Source: Athripsodes cinereus
Taxonomy: Eukaryota > Arthropoda > Insecta > Trichoptera > Leptoceridae
Direction of reading: 5' to 3'
Assembly: GCA_947579605.1 (NCBI GenBank)
Contig: OX388329.1
Coordinates: 26,182,299 to 26,246,298, forward strand
DNA: 64,000 bases
Shown here: positions 25,880-36,612 of the stretch, piece by piece
Layout: each line of letters starts with the position of its first letter
Numbering within the stretch: position 1 is the first letter of the stretch
Position numbers and translations under genes: made by a program
The notes under the pieces: model-generated
The model's database searches: none
What the model saw: the letters and a program-made list of their open reading frames with translations, nothing else
What the model was told of the DNA's origin: nothing

Positions 25880-26068
25880 GATGTAGTTCAGACGAATGGC
25901 AATGTACATCAGGAGAATGTGTCAAAAAGTACTCGCTATGTGATGGAAGAGCTGATTGCCAAGATGGATCCGATGAAAGAGAGCCTACCTGCAAACCCGT
26001 TACATCTGCCCCTACCAGACCACCTTATGTTCCACCAGTGACTCAAAGACCAACCTGGGAACCACCAG
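25880..26068 (+). CDS. trol: Perlecan exon 16: LDLa module 17 and Pro/Thr linker
   Basis: Acceptor TATTTTTAG, donor GTAACT, phase 1-1, 189 nt. It encodes CSSDEWQC, GECVKKYSLC and GSDEREPTC followed by about 25 residues rich in Pro and Thr (SAPTRPPYVPPVTQRP). The linker looks like an O-glycosylated hinge; that is inference from composition. Confidence 0.94.
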
Positions 26069-26740
26069 GTAACTAACTTAATATTTATTTATTCTTCACT
26101 ATACACCGATTAAAAGCAATTGTTCACAAATTTGAATTTGCCTCAAATATAATCTGGTTAGTCCTGATATTTTAAAACTTGTAATAAGATTAGTGAGGCA
26201 AATATGATTAATGATAATAACGAAAAGAAAAATCATGAATAATTGGAGAGCTTATTGCCTGGTGGCAATATTGATTTAAATACAGAACCAGTGCTAACGG
26301 TGGCACGAATTGGAATTAAAAATAGTAATGAGCCTTTGCAATAATGTAAAATTCCTTATTGCGGATAAATATTTGTAAAAATTAATTAAAAATGAATTTT
26401 CATGAAACTTTGTTTCACTTTTACAATGTATAAATTTGTTTATTGATAGAGGCCTTTTGAAACTAGTTGATTGTCAGTGCCAGACTCTAAACTTGGGAAC
26501 TAAACAAGCTACTAAGAGTCTGATACTGAGGACTCCAAACTCTGATAGACCTCTGCCAATAGACAAACTTATGAAATGTGAAAATAAAACAGTGTTTATC
26601 ATTTATTCAATTTTAATAAATTTGCAAGAAAGTGCTTTTGTAGTGTAAACACCAATAAAATCAAATTTATAATTGCACTTGGAATATGATGAAACATTTT
26701 GTCTATGGAAATTTTAAATGTGGTTAATAATTATCCAAAG

Positions 26741-26863
26741 AGGAAGGAGGATGTCGTCGCAACGAATGGAGGTGTGAGAATGGTCCTTGTATACATGCGA
26801 GCCTTCGATGTAATGGACGTAATGACTGCCCATATGATAATAGTGATGAACTTGATTGTTCCA
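26741..26863 (+). CDS. trol: Perlecan exon 17: LDLa module 18
   Basis: It encodes GCRRNEWRC, GPCIHASLRC and NSDELDC, with donor GTAAGA. The acceptor is uncertain: AGs at 26740, 26746 and 26749 all keep phase 1; I take CCAAAG, which has the best tract. The alternatives shift the start by 6 or 9 bases only. Confidence 0.85.
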
Positions 26864-29857
26864 GTAAGAATATACAAAAGTCATACTTGCATAATAATGT
26901 AACATTGATGTCTAAACAAAACAAAATTACATACTTATAACATATAATAAATAAATAAAACCACATATTATCTAATAATTATTATTTTTTTATTTTATTC
27001 TAGTCAATGTATTAAATAATATAATCAACAGCATATTAATTATATTGGAACACAAAACCATTAATAATTTATATACATGATTGTGAGCAAATGTTCGTTG
27101 GATCTAGAAATAAACTCACAAACAAATAGTTTGGTACCAATATTGCACAATGTAATACGTAGTAAAAGTCAATAAAACTCAAAAACTTATTAGTTTTTGA
27201 CTATTCTCTGAACTATTGTAAATGAAGACACACCTGTTTGTCGGGATTTTCAAACAATATATTCACAATATCTCATTCTTAAGATCATGCTATGAGTAAT
27301 CCGTGGTTTACAAATTGTACATTTATATATGTTGTTGTAAATTGTACATTTATATATGGAATTTACAGTTAAAATCATATAAAATCTTTATATTTGCCCC
27401 ATTTCAAAACCAAACTGCACTTCATTTTATTTGCAATGACTTAATTTTACATCAACGTAAGCCGGTATGTAGAAATTGAGATATCTTTTCTACTAAGCAT
27501 GAGGGTCCGTGGATCGATCCCAGGTGCCAGCAAACTCCCCTTTCACGACAGATATATCTTTAAAAAAAATTGAAAAAGTCTCGTGAACATTATTTCACAT
27601 CCAATGGACATCTGCTCAAAGGCAAATATATTTAAAAGTAATGCTGTATATTATTGTTATACTTATAATATTATAACTATTAGCAGTCATAAATATTAAA
27701 TTATATTTTTATTGGTAAATAGATTGATGACTTATAATCTCGCAAACTCTTTATATTGAAAATGTAATCAAACTTTGAACATTCCAAAGAATGACGTTTC
27801 TCCCTGTGGAGTCTTGGTAAGGAGATAGGTCTTCCAATATTCTCGGCAAGCTTTTCATTTTATGTAAAAAAAACAGATGTTTGTAAAACAACACATAAAA
27901 GATATTTCGAACATCTTCCATTCCACAGTGATGAGGTTTGCACCTATTTTAAATAACCTTTTTTCATGGCACAGATGTTCACTACATGCAGACAGATCAT
28001 TGACTGACTACCCTATTTGTGGAAAATCCCATACATGGATAATTTTTGACCAAAGAATGATTCAGTTCAATAGCTTTATTATGAAATAATTTAGATACAG
28101 ATTTACTATTAACAGTAAATTAAAAGTATAATTTTTTACGAATGCATACTCAACAATATCATCCGCCCTTCTTTTTTTGGGGTCTCTCTATGCTTCTCTT
28201 GTTTTCCTATGGTCTTTATTCTAAGATGTTTAGCATCAATCTGCCATGGTCTCTTCTTACTCTGTGACTTCCATTTATAATATCCACAACGTTTGTTTCA
28301 CTTCTTGTTCTGTCTTTCAAGCTGATTATATTTATTGATATAAAAAAATGCAAAATATTTTACAAAATGGCAAAACTTTCAACATTTTTGTTAAATGGTT
28401 TTCCGAAAATGGTTAATGCACATTTTATGTTCATAACAGGCTATTTTTTTATTAAACTCTGAGAATAAAAAAATAACCTCTTAAAAAGTTCATATTTTCT
28501 GGTCTTTTTGCTCAAAATGCCTATCTAATAATAATTCACCAATAACTCTTCTCTATTGTTCAGCATGATAATTATATGTTTCACTTTATTGTAATTATGT
28601 TATGATTTCTAGAACAACAAGACTATTGAATGTTATGTAAGCATTGTAATGAGTTATTCTTACGAAGGAATAAGTATTGCCATGGTGACAGTCATATAAT
28701 TAACCCACTGGGGGAATTTACTTGGCAACAATAGATTTCAGCAGACACCGTTATTTTGACAATACATATCACTTTGTAGGCTTAGCTCTTAACTGTTTAA
28801 TGTAAAATGTATTCTCTTATTATTTTCTTAATTATTTCACGAATAATATTACGCAATTAAATGTTAACCATAATCAATATAATAGTTCTAAATACTGATT
28901 TTATAATTTCAAGGGTGAAGTTACAAAATAAAATGTCCATATTTTCTAAAACATGTAACATTAAAACATGTAACATTGAAACATTATACCTACATTTGAA
29001 ATTACTGAGGGTGACCTTTGTTTTTATTAAATGTAGTTTTTCACTGGCAACCCTTATTGTAGAAATTGGCATGTTGGTATTTTCTGCATAAAGGGAGGCC
29101 AGTTTTTTGAGGATTTATTATTTATAAAATAATCGAGAACATCTACGTAGAAAATTCAAGTCTTTAAGACATTTTATTTTACTATTTCACCCTCGATAAC
29201 AACTTCATAACTTTTCAAAATGGATGCTCTACCTTAATAACATAATTTAAAATATGTTTTTCCTATGATTAAAATATTCCCAACTTTCTCAACACCAAAA
29301 TTTTGGTCAATTTCTACAATTATAGGTTATCCAGTAGTAGGTACCCAGTACAAAAATATATATTGGTGATTATGTTTGTATTCAATATTATTATCTTTCA
29401 CTATAGAACCTTACATGATATAATGGGGACCCTGATATAGATTATTCTTATTTTATTGTTAATTCCTTTACATAGATGGATTGCATTTAGCTTTTATTTT
29501 TTTATACCTATGCGATTTTCACCCCCTCCCTTCATGTTACCAGCTGAGAATTTGTGATATCTGGTAACAGTACACAGTGAAAGGTAATAATAGTAATAAA
29601 ACAACTATAATCATTAATACGTCTTTTCATACTGGGTAGGTACTACTTTATAACGTATTGTAGAAATTGACCGTATTTTTCTGAAGTGTTTTGTTCAAAA
29701 CTTTTCAGTCTAGTCAACTTTCCTTTTTCTATCTTATTTCTACTCGTTAATAAGTAACTTAGTATTTAAAAATTTGGTGAGAAATTTGTCCCTACAATTT
29801 CAGACTTCATTTATTATGTTCTTGTATAGAGACTCATATTGTTTTTTCCTTTTTCAG
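26864..29857 (+). other. Perlecan intron 17, 3 kb
   Basis: Contains a tRNA-like SINE head near 27470-27540 (GGATCGATCCCAGGTGCC resembles a B box) and a decayed SINE copy (27802-28037). The rest is AT-rich without a recognised gene. Confidence 0.7.
27802..28037 (+). mobile_element. SINE copy 3, decayed
   Basis: The head CCTGTGGAGTCTTGGTAAGG matches the family head (CCCGTGGAGCACCCGGTAAAG), and the body has GTGATGAGGTTTGCACC as in the other copies. It has no intact TSD or 3' microsatellite. Confidence 0.65.
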
Positions 29858-29914
29858 TGTCCGGCGGTGGATTGAACTTGAAGACATATCCAAATGACCA
29901 GATTATCAAACAAA
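29858..29914 (+). CDS. trol: Perlecan exon 18: start of Ig domain 1
   Basis: Acceptor CTTTTTCAG, donor GTATGT, 57 nt, phase 1-1. It encodes SGGGLNLKTYPNDQIIKQ, the first strand of the Ig fold completed by exon 19. The Ser-Gly-Gly-Gly run could be a glycosaminoglycan attachment site, but there is no flanking acidic cluster, so that is only a suggestion. Confidence 0.88.
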
Positions 29915-30280
29915 GTATGTATAATTTTCTTCCGTTTCATATAAAAAGTAAAATATTTTCTCTACCTTCTTCAATTTTGAATGAAATAATTGTTTCAGCT
30001 CTTTTTTGTTTATACTAAAAACATTTAACTTTTTTCTGTTTATGATTAATATAAATATATCAATTAATATTTCATAACAAATTTTTGTAATTAACCTTAC
30101 CCAATCTATTCTTAGATGTATTATCTTAATTTAATTTTTGTTAACTAATTTTTCTTTCTTTACGTTAACTAACATTTCTTTCTTTATGTTAACTAATTAT
30201 TGACACCCATACTTAGAATGAAACGCATATAAAAACCTGTCTAACTAGCTTTATCTAGTACAAAATACGCTTGTAAATTG

Positions 30281-30450
30281 TGACATCATAGGGCAAAGAG
30301 TTAACCTCCCACTCTTTTCCATATTTTTTTGAGTGTCCTGTAGAAAGCAGATTTTCAAAAAAAAAAAAATACATTTTAAATTCAGTGATGAGGTTTGCCT
30401 CTCATCCAAAATATCATATTTTTTGTGTTGGCACGGAGAAGACATCTTAG
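30281..30450 (+). mobile_element. SINE copy 4, decayed fragment
   Basis: Contains GAGTGTCCTGTAGAAAGCAG, ATTCAGTGATGAGGTTTGCC and TTGGCACGGAGAAGAC in family order. The 3' tail is missing. Confidence 0.65.
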
Positions 30451-30686
30451 GAAAAAAAATATTTACACATAATCTAGATAATTCTTATCTCTGTTTATGA
30501 GTGACATGTCACTTAGACAGGAATAACAGTTGTATTAGCATTTACTTTGTGTCTATGGTATGGGTGTGAATTTTTAACAATTCTAATGCTCATTTTAGAT
30601 TTTCTATTACCTATATACTCTATATATAATTATCTAATCTTTTTCTTTTGTACATATCTTATACTATTTCATGGTGGTGTTACCAG

Positions 30687-30701
30687 ATCCCTATCCAAAA
30701 G
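30687..30701 (+). CDS. trol: Perlecan 15-nt cassette microexon (candidate)
   Basis: A 15-base segment between TTACCAG and the strong donor GTGAGT. It is exactly phase 1-1, so exon 18 to 19 can be joined with or without it: with it the junction reads IIKQ-NPYPK-GEVVF-like (N and G codons are completed at the joins), without it IIKQ-S-GEVVF. It would add five residues between the first two strands of Ig 1. Supported only by splice sites and phase. Confidence 0.5.
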
Positions 30702-31437
30702 GTGAGTTTTAATTGAAAATAATGGGGCTGCTAATTCTATTTAAAACAATCACCATACAAAACATATTTATAATTTATTACACATAATTAAGCATTTTAT
30801 TAATTGCATGAAATGCACATTGCATGTGTATGAAGTGAGGCGAGTATTAAATATTTGCATGTCGAAAGGAAACTATGCATCATGTTAACAAGGCAATTTT
30901 AAGTTTAGCCGTTCAAAATTATTTCAACATAATTACATTCACTTATTACATACTAGCTTTTATAACCCGGCATCGCTCGGGTTTAAAAACAGATAATCAT
31001 CCAAATAAATGAGTTAAAACTACACAATCTTATTGAAAAAAGTGAAGTTAGCACTAACTACGTAAAACTGATTAAGTAAATAAAAAGTGCAAAACCTACA
31101 TAAAAAAATTTCTTCCCAATTTCAAAACATGAAGTTTGTAATCACACACGTCAATATTAGTAGGTGCCTACGTGAAAAAAAGTAGGTACTTTAACCTCTT
31201 CCCAATTTAAAAACTCAGTGTTTAAAACCCACACCCCCTTATTTAAGTAAAAAATTAGGAAATGCCTATAACAGAAAAAAACGGGTAAATGCTCTATTTT
31301 GAGAAAAAATAATAATAATTGGTTGGTTACCTACCAACATAGTTAAATAAAATTTCCCACATTTGAATTGGTATTTTAAGTTTTTATTTTCAGTTACTTA
31401 GATATTCAGATGTTTTGTCATTAGATTAAAAAATAAA

Positions 31438-31709
31438 AAAAATAACAATATCCCGTGGAGCACCCGGTAAAGAATTGGTCTCCCACTCTTCTGCGTAAGT
31501 TTTCGAGTGTCCTGTAAAAGGCAGGTGTTCGAAAAATTGAGACATTTTACATCTTAAATTCAGCGATGAGGTTTGCCACCCATCCTGAATGTCTTGATCT
31601 TATATTGGCACGCAGAGGACGGTTTGCATGTTTCTTACATGCAGCTGATCTGCTGGCTACCCCACTTGTGGGATGTGCCGTGATGGTATAATAATAATAA
31701 AAATAACAA
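31438..31709 (+). mobile_element. SINE copy 5, full length, with TSD
   Basis: The element proper is 31449-31698 and begins CCCGTGGAGCACCCGGTAAAG. A possible A box overlaps GGTAAAGAATTGG; a possible B box is GGTGTTCGAA. The 3' end is GCCGTGATGGTATAATAATAA. The direct repeat AAAAATAACAA flanks it (31438-31448 and 31699-31709). This is one of the best copies for defining the family. Confidence 0.87.
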
Positions 31710-31819
31710 AACCCAGATAGGTATATCTTTTATAAATAACTACCAATAACATCAAAGTATGTTTATTATTCTATGGTAACAACCAAACGACCTCCTCAAA
31801 CATTAATTGTCGTTTTACA

Positions 31820-31857
31820 GTTACTGGATGTTGGAAATTTAACATCCAGTAACTGTG
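31820..31857. repeat. Short perfect hairpin
   Basis: CAGTTACTGGATGTT and AACATCCAGTAACTG are exact complements around a short AT loop. Probably the remnant of a foldback element. Confidence 0.6.
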
Positions 31858-31909
31858 TGCAAATTTGACTTCTGGTTTCAGTCTACATTTTTTTCAGTTT
31901 GTAATACTA

Positions 31910-32325
31910 AAGTAGCATTCACATTGCTTCACCTGTTCACATTTGTTCATCCTATACATTCACCATCCGACACTCACGGTCATGTTGTATGTAGTTTGAC
32001 GTCGTAAAAATAAATGAAAAATAGCACTTAATAAAATTTAAATCAAATGAATAAAATTCACGAAAGTATGATAATTTGGTACACGATTCTGACTTTCAAT
32101 ACAAATTCATAGAGAATAAGACAAATTAAAGGATAAAACTTGTTTATGGTCGTTTCAGTGAAAGGACCTTTCGTCAACATTATGTCGGGTAGTAATCGGT
32201 TTCATCCGGAATCGCTAGTGATTGATGAAACGATTGACTATTGATGAAACGCCTGTTCACACCTTTTTATTTTGGAGGATCATCCAGAGTGATCACTGGA
32301 AGTGAACAAATGTGAGCGCTCCTTT
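31910..32325. mobile_element. Non-autonomous TIR element
   Basis: The left end AAAGTAGCATTCACATTGC and the inverted right end (AAAGGAGCGCTCACATTTG) match at most positions. It is the same family as 12949-13588. Internal TTCATC/GATGAA blocks are repeated. No transposase frame. Confidence 0.65.
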
Positions 32326-32888
32326 AGATAATCAGATGTTATGTCATTTAATTAAAAAGGATTAAGTACCGGTAACAACTAAGCATATTAATTATTATTC
32401 ACCGGGAGCAACCAAACATTTTCCTCAAACATTAATTGGCGTTTACAGATTGGAAATTTGAAATCTATTTACGGTGTACAAAATTGACTTCTAGTTACAG
32501 TCTACAAATCTAAATTATTATGTTTCAGTCAGCTAATGTAACGTCTAGTTACACCTTAAGTATTATGCTTTAAGTCTAAGATCTATTTAGCACCAAAATA
32601 GCTACATGTCATAATAATAATCTGCTCTATGCGTGCCAAAATCATGCATAAATAAGCACGTATTACCAAACGGATTCAATGTAGGATATACCAAAAACTT
32701 ATTTTAAATAGAATCTTCAATCCAATCTACTGATGTTGGTGTGATATGTATTATCAATAACAATTATTTATTTTTCAGGTAGGTACTGATTACAAAGTAA
32801 CGAATACTCATAAAACCATAATAAAGTAAAGATTAATAACCATAACCAATAACCAATTTTCTGGCAACATTTATTTTCTAGCAACCCA

Positions 32889-34062
32889 GGGAGGCGTTCA
32901 GACAGTCACCGAGTGATCACTCGACGACGCTCTATCCGTTCACGCGCCCGGAGCGAGTCACCCGACGACTCGCACTGTTGCATTCAGGCATGTCGTCGGG
33001 TGATCTACCGAAATCATAGCAAGATGATTATCACTCTGACAGTTACCTTGACGTTTGAGTGATGACGGTTGCCAAAACAATTGCGAAGTTAATCGTAATT
33101 ATTGTGTATTCTTGTCTTATATAATTACTACTACTACTATACTATACCCTCACGCCATGTCCCAGGAGGGGTAGGCAGAGAGAACGGAACGCCATAAAGA
33201 TCTATCCTTACATACTTCTTTCGCTTCCTCTACATTCATCCAGTTTCTCATACATGCACGCTGATTTCTCTTACTCAGCACGCGTCCGTCCTTAAGAATT
33301 TGGTCCACGTGATCAAGCCACGTGGCTCTTGGACGTCCGCGCTTTCTCACACCCCTTCTTTCAGATAAATACATCCTCTTCGTCATCCTTTCATCTTGCA
33401 TTCGCTCAACATGTCCAAACCATCTCAACTTGTTTACACGCATTCTGTTCACAACACTCCTCTCACATCCACTCATTCTCCTGATATCCTCATTCTTCAC
33501 TCTATCTCGCAACGTTTTACCAACCATTCTTCTCAGTGAACGCATCTCTACAGCATTTATTCCACTCTCATCCTTTTTCAACCACGTCCAAGTTTCGCTT
33601 GCATACATAAGTGTCGGTATATAATTTTTCAAAACAGAAAATCATATTTTTTTAGTTCAAGAAGTGAAATGAAAGAGAAATTAAAATAGTTAGTGCAGAT
33701 TTTAGTGAATAATTTATTTTTTTACGGTTTGTTTAAATATGCATTATCCTAAAAACATTCTTAAAGCAAAGCCAATTTAACTATTCAAATTAAAAACGTA
33801 ATCAAGTAAAGCATGACGCACTACCGCGAATGAATCTTACGAAAATGGCGCCAGTACGATGACATTTGGGATGTGAGCGCCCTTGAGGTGGATTTTTTTT
33901 CACAAAACGGCGCTTTACAAATCATCCAAATAATAATAATAATATAAAAACGCTCAAAGTTGTTCACGATAATCCGGGGTGCCATTCACCACTCACTGCA
34001 ACTTCATGGTCGCTCAGGTCACTGAACATCGAGCGTTATTTATGTTACCCTGAACGCCTCCC
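32889..34062. mobile_element. TIR element carrying a nested LINE fragment
   Basis: Exact 13-bp TIRs GGGAGGCGTTCAG (32889-32901) and its complement (34050-34062). The interior is GC-richer than its surroundings, with repeated GAGTGATCACTCG and CGTCGGGTGA words. A LINE 3' end inserted later at 33127-33617. No transposase recognised and no convincing target duplication. Confidence 0.75.
33118..33626 (-). mobile_element. RTE-like LINE 3' end with 9-bp TSD
   Basis: The minus strand encodes about 160 codons of the reverse-transcriptase C-terminus (LMYASETWTW, LRWFGHVERM, RKRGRPRATWLDHV, RNWMNVEEAK) ending in a stop near 33150, then a 3' end GGCGTGAGGGTATAG with a (TAG)n tail. The direct repeat TATATAATT flanks the insertion (33118-33126 and 33618-33626), so the element is 33127-33617 and heavily 5'-truncated. 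Its last ~40 bases match the SINE 3' end. Confidence 0.88.
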
Positions 34063-34665
34063 AGATAAAGCGTTGGATTTTGACATTTGTGGCACTTATA
34101 TGACAGTTTTGAGATGTTTGAATTTAGAACGTATAATATTCTATAATTATTTTGAATTTAGAATACCCCAGTGAAATTTTAAAATACCGCAAACCAAACA
34201 ATAATAATTTTATTATGTGAAATTACAAATCGCGTTCATAATTCTTTATTTGAAATGTAATTATATTCCTAAAATAGATGTTACACAAATGACGTTTTAT
34301 ATTTAGCTACAATTTTATTTTTGGAGTGAGACATTGCCTTGAAACGGAATTATAAAGCTGGTATGCAATTCTAACAATTTACTTTATCAATAGCCAATAT
34401 CTTAATATCTAAACTTTGAAAATCTCATGTTTTTAGATGCATGTTTTGAATAAATGAAATACTTCTAATGAAACAAATAGATGGAGGCAATATGTGGTAA
34501 TATATTACAAAAGTGCCTACTTAAATTATCACCGTATTATGTTAAATGCAAGCTTACTTATGTTATCTATGGGTTAATTCAAAATGAGAAAAATGATGCA
34601 CATGAGATGATTAAAAATGATATATTTCATGCCATTGTATTTGAGTTGGATCCCAGTTTTTGATA

Positions 34666-36310
34666 AAACAGATAACTATATTTAAAAATAAAAAGGAACT
34701 CTGAATATCTTACAATAAAATAAAAACATGTATTAATAGTATCGTTGTCGATATATAAGATTTTTTTAGATTTTGGAGTTTAGCATACTTCGACAATAGA
34801 ACATTGAAGTATCACTGAATTAATAATTCTATGTTTTTGATATAACAGATAACTATATTTTGAAAAACTCTAAACATCTTACAATAAAATAAGAAGACGT
34901 ATTAATAGTATCGTTGTAGATATATAAGATTTTTTTAGATTTTGAAGTTTAGCATACTTCGACAAAAGAACATTGAAATATCACTGAATTAATAATTCTA
35001 TGTTTTTGATATTACAGATAACTATATTTTGAAAAACACTAAACATCTTACAATAAGATAAGAACATATAAATCACAAAACAAACAAACAAATGAACCAA
35101 TGTACCAACCTAAATATTAATGTATTGGATTCTATGTCATTCATGTCGGCCAATATGAAATTAGCTCAAGATGTCAAAAATATGCAATTTTAACTCGCAT
35201 AATTCAGGAGTTTTTATCATAACCAAACACAATAATTTATAACCAAAATAATCCTCAAATGTTTAGTTTCAGTACTGATGTATTTTTCGTTACATCCATT
35301 GTGAAATTAATTCAGTACATTGAAAAATGTTCGACCATGAATATTGCTACTTACAAAAACTTTCATAGATTTTTCCATACAAATTTTATTATTATAATTT
35401 CTTTATCAATACATAAGATATTTTAAATGTTTTTGGCCTTGAACGTGCCCAGGAGATGAGACCTCGTATAGAGTGTATTATTTTACTTCTGTCTTTCCTT
35501 ATTTCAGAGTCCATTGAGGACATACGAACTAACGAACGCTTTAGAATATTTATGTGTGGATGATACATTTCATTTGATATGATAAATCTTTCTAAATTCT
35601 CTGTGTTTGATATAACAGATAACTATATTTAGAAATAAGAAGAAACTCAGAATATCCTACAATAAAATAAGAACACATATTGTCGATTGTTGTAGATAAT
35701 ATGAGATTTTTGTGATTTTACAAAACATCGACAAAAGATTGTTGATACATCATGATTTATAAATTCAATCTTTATAAAAGAATACTTATTAAATGTTTTC
35801 AGCTCGCAAACTGGATGAGACATATCGTACAGAGGACATAAAAGTCAAAAAACAAACAAACTAATGAACCGATGTACCAACCAAAATATTAATGTATTGG
35901 ATTCTATGTCATTCATGTCGGCCATTATGAAATTAGCCCAAGATGTCAAAAATATGCAATTTTAACTCGCATAATTCAGGAGTTTTTATCATAACCAAAC
36001 ACAATAATTTATAACCAAAATAATCCCCATATGTTTAGTTTCAGTACTGATGTATTTCTCGTTACATCCATTGTGAAATTAATTCAGTACACTGAAAAAT
36101 GTTCGACTATGAATATTGCTACTTACAAAAACTTTCATAGATTTTTCCATACAAATTTTATTATTATAATATCTTTATCAATACATAAGATATTTTAAAT
36201 GTTTTTGGCCTTGAACGTGCCCAGGATATGAGACCTCGTATAGAGTGTATTATTTTACTTCTGTCTTTCCTTATTTCAGAGTCCATAAAGGACATACGCA
36301 CATACGAACC
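34666..36310. repeat. Complex tandem repeat region
   Basis: Two levels of repetition. Units of about 170-177 bp starting at GATAACTATATT recur at 34671, 34848, 35017 and 35618. A larger segment of about 450 bp is repeated with a shift of about 772 bp (35094 onward and 35866 onward), including the motif GCCTTGAACGTGCCCAGGA. Copies are highly similar, so the duplication is fairly recent. It may be the interior of a non-autonomous element; no coding frame. Confidence 0.8.
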
Positions 36311-36612
36311 GACTCAAATATTTATGTGTGGATTGTTTATCAACACAAAACTACTCTTAGAGATGATTGTGGTTTGTTATATATTCTAGCCATTGCTGTA
36401 ATCTCTTTCAAGTTGTACAAGTATTTTTTTGCTATGTCACAACTTCGCCTTATTTTTTTTAACATATTTTATCCTTAAATAACATATGTGAATAAGCCAT
36501 TAAAAAGGCTCTGAGGAGAACTACAACATTATGTTGATTTGTGTGTCTAGTTTCCTTCCTACATACATGTTTCAGGAATCTTCAGGACTAGAAAATTGAG
36601 ATATTTGTCTAA

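Noticed and set aside
26436..26648. 70-codon frame with several cysteines before LDLa 18
   Set aside because: Cysteine spacing (CQCQ) fits no LDLa, and it has no acceptor in the needed phase.
33150..33632. 160-codon minus-strand frame as a host gene
   Set aside because: It carries reverse-transcriptase C-terminal motifs and is bounded by a target-site duplication.
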